Source: Actinophytocola xanthii
Lineage (GTDB): Bacteria; Actinomycetota; Actinomycetes; Mycobacteriales; Pseudonocardiaceae
Direction: 5' to 3'
DNA length: 38,774 nucleotides
Assembly (NCBI RefSeq): GCF_001921205.1
Contig: NZ_MSIE01000090.1
Location: 1-38,774 of the forward strand
The notes below the pieces were generated by a model, which saw only the letters and a program-made list of their open reading frames with translations, was not told the origin of the DNA and did not search any database. A program made the translations under genes and the position numbers. Numbering within the stretch: the first letter of the stretch is position 1; every line of letters begins with the position of its first letter. Of the stretch, positions 35,332 to 38,774 are shown in pieces.

Positions 35332-37710
35332 TTGCAACGAAGAATTCTCGTCGGCCTGACGAGCGCCGCGGTGGTGGCCGGGCTGACGGCGGTCGGTCCG
35401 GCCGCGCAGGCCGCGCCACCCCTCGGTGCGTCGCCCGACCAGCTCACCGCCACCGGCGTGGACGACCTGCCCAGCCTCGAGGAGCAGAAGCGCCGGGTGC
35501 TGCGCCAGACGGCGCTCGCCGACGTGCTCTCGGGTGAGCGGAAGACCGAGAAGCGCGGTTCGAGCACCGTGGTCAAAATGGGCAAGAAGTCCGGTCCGAA
35601 CAGCAAGCGCAAGGCGAAGGCCGGCTCCGTCGACCAGTACGTCGAGTTGTCGCGCGAGAAGACCGACAACATCTTCGTCGTCCTGGTGGAGTTCGGCGAC
35701 GAACGCCACCCCGACTACCCCGACCAGGACACCGCGCCGAACACACCGGGCCCGGTGAGCTTCGAGGGGCCGCTGCACAACCAGATCCCCGAGCCGAACC
35801 GCGCGGTGGACAACTCCACGATCTGGCAGCCGAACTACGACCGCCAGCACTTCATGGACCTGTACTTCTCCGACGACCCGAACGTGGACTCGGTCGCGAA
35901 CTACTACGAGCGCCAGTCCTCGGGCCGCTACTCGGTGCAGGGCACGGTCTCGGACTGGGTCAAGGTCCGCTACAACCAGGCCCGCTACGGCCGCTCCAAC
36001 GGCTACCCCTGCCCGGGCAACACCTGCAACAACGCGTACAACCTGGTCGAGGACGGCGTGAACCAGTGGTACGACGACCAGGTCGCGGCCGGCAAGACCC
36101 CGGAGCAGATCCGTACCGAGCTGGCCCGCTACGACGTCTGGGACCGCACCGACCACGACGGTGACGGCAACTTCGACGAGGCCGACGGGTACATCGACCA
36201 CTTCCAGATCGTGCACGCCGGCGGCGACCAGGCCGACGGCGACCCGATCTACGGCGAGGACGCGCTGTGGAGCCACCGCGCGTTCGCGTTCAAGGGCGAC
36301 CAGAGCGGCCCCGACGGCAACCTCGAGGGCGGCACCGAGATCGGCGACACCGGTCTGTGGGTCGGCGACTACACCATGCAGCCCGAGAACGGCGGCATCG
36401 GCGTGTTCGCCCATGAGTACGGCCACGACCTGGGCCTGCCCGACCTCTACGACTACTCCGGCAGCGGCGGCTCGAACCACGTCAACTGGTGGTCGCTGAT
36501 GGCCCAGCAGCGTGTCTCGGGCCCCGGTGAGCCGGTGGGCTACCGGGTCAACGACATGGACCCCTGGTCCAAGCTGCAGCTGGGCTGGCTGGACTACGAG
36601 GTCGTGGTCGCCGGGCAGACCAGGACCCTGCAGCTCGGCCCGCACGAGTACAACTCCGCCAAGCCCCAGGGCGTCGTCGTCGTGCTTCCGGACAAGCGGG
36701 TCACCACCGACTACGGGGCTCCCGCGGCCGGTCAGCGGCAGTGGTGGAGCAGCAAGGGCGACGACCTGGACACCACGATGACCAGGACCGTCGATCTGAC
36801 CGGCGCGTCCACGGCGTCCCTGGACTGGCAGTCGCGCTACGAGATCGAGACCGACTTCGACTACCTGTACGTGCAGGCCTCCACCGACGGCTCGACCTGG
36901 ACCACGTTGGACGGCACCGTGGACGGCCAGCCGTTCGCCCGCGACGCCGACGGCAATCCGGCACTGACCGGCAGCACCGGCGGCGAGTGGGTCGACACGC
37001 ACGTCTCGCTCGACCAGTTCGCCGGCGCACCCGTGCAGCTGCGGTTCCGCTACGTGACCGACGGCGGGTGGGTCGAGAACGGCTTCTTCGCCGACGAGAT
37101 CAGCGTGACCGCCGACGGCCAGCAGGTGTTCGCCGACGGGGCCGAGAACGGCGCGAACGGCTGGGCACTGGACGGCTTCCGCTCGACACTGGCCGTGGAG
37201 ACCGACTCGTTCGACAACTTCTACATCGCGTCGAACCGGACCTACGAGTCCTACGACCAGTACCTGCGGACCGGGCCGTACAACTTCGGGTTCCCGAGCA
37301 AGCCGGACTGGGCCGAGCACTTCCCGTACGAGACGGGCCTGCTCGTCTGGTACTGGGACACCTCCCAGACCGACAACAACACCAGCCGCCACCAGGGGCA
37401 GGGCCTCATCCTGCCGGTCGACGCCCACCCGGCGCCGATCTACAACCTGGAGGGGCAGATGTGGCGGGAGCGGATCGCGGGCTACGACGCGCCGTTCTCC
37501 CTGAACAAGGCCAGCTCGTTCACCCTGCACGTGAACGGCAAGCCGAGCTACGTCCGCGGCCAGCCCGCCGTGCCGACCTTCGACGACACGAAGAAGTACT
37601 GGTACGCCGAGCAGCCCAACGCCGGGGTGAAGCTACCCGCGACCGGGACCACCATCCGGGTCCAGTCGCAGAGCGGCACCTCCATGAAGATCAGGATCGG
37701 CACGAAGTGA
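35332..37710 (+). CDS. Secreted M6 family metalloprotease (immune inhibitor A type)
   Basis: A 792-residue protein. The TTG at 35332 follows GGAGG with a 5-nt spacer and opens a classical signal peptide (QRRILVGLTSAAVVAGL, then AAQAAPP with cleavage after AQA). The pro-region is Lys- and Arg-rich (about 65-100). The zinc motif HEYGHDLGLPDLYDY starts at about residue 361, the hallmark of M6 peptidases. The C-terminal half contains a carbohydrate-binding or MAM-like region (SLDWQSRYEIETDFDYLYVQ). It is a secreted protease, possibly for nutrition or defence. No neighbouring gene suggests a regulator, and it ends at a perfect hairpin. Confidence 0.92.
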   Translation: MQRRILVGLTSAAVVAGLTAVGPAAQAAPPLGASPDQLTATGVDDLPSLEEQKRRVLRQTALADVLSGERKTEKRGSSTVVKMGKKSGPNSKRKAKAGSVDQYVELSREKTDNIFVVLVEFGDERHPDYPDQDTAPNTPGPVSFEGPLHNQIPEPNRAVDNSTIWQPNYDRQHFMDLYFSDDPNVDSVANYYERQSSGRYSVQGTVSDWVKVRYNQARYGRSNGYPCPGNTCNNAYNLVEDGVNQWYDDQVAAGKTPEQIRTELARYDVWDRTDHDGDGNFDEADGYIDHFQIVHAGGDQADGDPIYGEDALWSHRAFAFKGDQSGPDGNLEGGTEIGDTGLWVGDYTMQPENGGIGVFAHEYGHDLGLPDLYDYSGSGGSNHVNWWSLMAQQRVSGPGEPVGYRVNDMDPWSKLQLGWLDYEVVVAGQTRTLQLGPHEYNSAKPQGVVVVLPDKRVTTDYGAPAAGQRQWWSSKGDDLDTTMTRTVDLTGASTASLDWQSRYEIETDFDYLYVQASTDGSTWTTLDGTVDGQPFARDADGNPALTGSTGGEWVDTHVSLDQFAGAPVQLRFRYVTDGGWVENGFFADEISVTADGQQVFADGAENGANGWALDGFRSTLAVETDSFDNFYIASNRTYESYDQYLRTGPYNFGFPSKPDWAEHFPYETGLLVWYWDTSQTDNNTSRHQGQGLILPVDAHPAPIYNLEGQMWRERIAGYDAPFSLNKASSFTLHVNGKPSYVRGQPAVPTFDDTKKYWYAEQPNAGVKLPATGTTIRVQSQSGTSMKIRIGTK

Positions 37711-37743
37711 CGTAGTCGATCTGGCAGGTCGATTCAGCAGGTC

Positions 37744-37787
37744 GAACGAGAAACGGGCTGCCCGGCCGGGCAGCCCGTTTCTCGTTC
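37744..37787. terminator. 44-bp perfect palindrome, bidirectional terminator
   Basis: The arms 37744-37765 and 37766-37787 are fully complementary with no loop (core GCCCGG-CCGGGC, ends GAACGAG and CTCGTTC). It separates the convergent M6 protease and menD genes and touches the menD stop codon. Confidence 0.9.
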
Positions 37788-38774
37788 AGCTCAGCGCTTC
37801 GCCGACCGCGGCGCGGAGGCGGGCGTGGAGGTCGCGCAGCAGGGAGCGGCTGCCGCGGACCTCGACCACCCGCAGGCCGGGGGCGGGGCGCAGGGCGGAG
37901 CGGAACGCCTCCCGGTCGGCGGCGAGGACGTGCTCGACCCGGTAGCCCGCGCAGAGCGCGGCCAGGTCGGCGTCGTGCGGGGTGCCGAAGACCCGCTCGA
38001 AGGCGCGCTGGTGTTCGGCCGCTCCCTGTTCGAGCAGGGTGAAGATGCCACCGCCGTCGTCGTTGTGGACGACCACCGTCAGGTCCGGGCGGCGCTCGGG
38101 GGGGCCGACCAGCAGGCCGTTGAGGTCGTGCAGGAACGTCACGTCGCCGACCAGGGCGTAGGTCGGGCGGCCCGTCGCCAGGGCGATCCCGGCCGCTGTC
38201 GAGGTGTTGCCGTCGATCCCGGCCACGCCCCGGTTCGCGTACACCCCGAGGTCGGAGCGCGGGTCGGCTACCAGGTCGACGTCGCGGATGGGGTTGGACG
38301 AACCCACCATGAGGTTCGCACCGCTCGGGAGGGCCTCGACCAGGTCGGCCGCCAGCTGGAGACCGGTCGGCCACCCCTGCTCGCCGAGCAGCTTGTCCAC
38401 GGCGGTCTGCGCGTTCGTGTCGGCCTGGCGCCAGGCCGACAGCCACTCGGTGTCCACACCCTCCACCCAGGACATGTCCTCGAGGCCGAGCCAGTCTCGT
38501 ACCTGGGTGACCAGGTGCTGCGGATCGGTCCACCGGGCCTCGTCGTCCACCGCGTACACCGGTGCGGTGCCGAGCAGTCGCCGCACCCCGCGGGACAGGG
38601 TCGGGCGCCCGACCACGACCACCGCGTCGGGCCGCAGCTCGGCGGGTAACTCCCCCGCCGAGAGCAGCAGGGTCCCGCGGCGCAGCACGTTCACGCCGCC
38701 GGCGAGGGCCGCGGCGTGGGCGGTCGGCTCGGCCACGGCCGGCCAGCCGGCGGTGGCGGCCACCGCGGCCGCCG
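37786..38774 (-). CDS. menD: MenD, C-terminal part, cut by the window edge
   Basis: About 329 residues from the C-terminal part of 2-succinyl-5-enolpyruvyl-6-hydroxy-3-cyclohexene-1-carboxylate synthase, a thiamine diphosphate enzyme of menaquinone synthesis. The ThDP/Mg-binding region is visible: NRGVAGIDGNTSTAAGIALATG, then LVGDVTFLHDLNGLL and VVVHNDDGGGIFTLLEQG. The 5' half lies outside the window on the right. Counterpart of Rv0555; with menG and the MenJ-like gene it completes a menaquinone region. Confidence 0.93.
   Translation of the reverse strand, partial: AAAVAATAGWPAVAEPTAHAAALAGGVNVLRRGTLLLSAGELPAELRPDAVVVVGRPTLSRGVRRLLGTAPVYAVDDEARWTDPQHLVTQVRDWLGLEDMSWVEGVDTEWLSAWRQADTNAQTAVDKLLGEQGWPTGLQLAADLVEALPSGANLMVGSSNPIRDVDLVADPRSDLGVYANRGVAGIDGNTSTAAGIALATGRPTYALVGDVTFLHDLNGLLVGPPERRPDLTVVVHNDDGGGIFTLLEQGAAEHQRAFERVFGTPHDADLAALCAGYRVEHVLAADREAFRSALRPAPGLRVVEVRGSRSLLRDLHARLRAAVGEALS

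Noticed and set aside
35266-37530. 754-codon frame opposite the M6 protease
   Set aside because: It is Val/Leu/Arg-rich mirror sequence with no recognisable fold, whereas the protease on the plus strand has a signal peptide and zinc motif.

Overview
The window is a chromosomal stretch of a very GC-rich actinomycete. The gene content points to a mycothiol- and menaquinone-using actinobacterium, most like the Pseudonocardiaceae. It carries the mycothiol conjugate amidase Mca, GuaB1, a DUF5336 antigen-like protein, GreA, a Z-prenyl synthase and a MenD/MenG/geranylgeranyl-reductase set. Many starts are GTG, and a TTG start is likely for the secreted protease. The genus assignment is inference.

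Left part (1-9732): a hypothetical protein, GuaB1 (GMP reductase type), a PAP2 phosphatase with an apparent 5' frameshift, a two-component system (kinase with an unusual insert and C-terminal extension, plus a NarL-type regulator), a DUF998 membrane protein converging on the regulator, PIN-PhoH ATPase, Z-prenyl synthase, CoA-binding protein, hemolysin III-type membrane protein and a small HEAT-like protein.

Scarred accessory segment (9785-12064): a three-gene cassette seen elsewhere in actinomycetes (XRE-type regulator, flavoprotein, small Cys-containing protein) lies between a damaged 3' copy of hppD and the intact hppD. A 47-bp exact copy of the end of the hemolysin III gene sits at its left edge. 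The regulator has no HTH domain and the small protein is frameshifted, so this looks like a recent recombination scar. It is the most unusual part of the window.

Middle (12086-25962): hppD with a divergent Lrp/AsnC regulator, then a block matching by gene order the Mycobacterium tuberculosis Rv1074c-Rv1086 neighbourhood as I remember it: greA, DUF4307 protein, mca, a small membrane protein, a DUF255 thioredoxin-like protein, metB, a DUF5336 protein, cbs, an SGNH hydrolase and a thiolase. metB and cbs form a transsulfuration pair and Mca handles mycothiol conjugates, so sulfur metabolism is a theme.

Right part (26000-38774): a menaquinone region (geranylgeranyl/menaquinone reductase, DUF4328-like membrane protein, menG, a MgtA-like mannosyltransferase and, at the edge, the C-terminal part of menD) resembling Rv0555-Rv0561c. 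It is interrupted by a MerR regulator, the phenylacetyl-CoA epoxidase operon paaABCDE, a DUF3592 protein and a secreted M6 metalloprotease.

Across the window about ten genes have a TANNNT hexamer 6-8 nt before the start codon and no Shine-Dalgarno sequence, which suggests leaderless transcripts. Several clean hairpin terminators separate convergent genes. I saw no tRNA, rRNA, CRISPR array, prophage or transposase.
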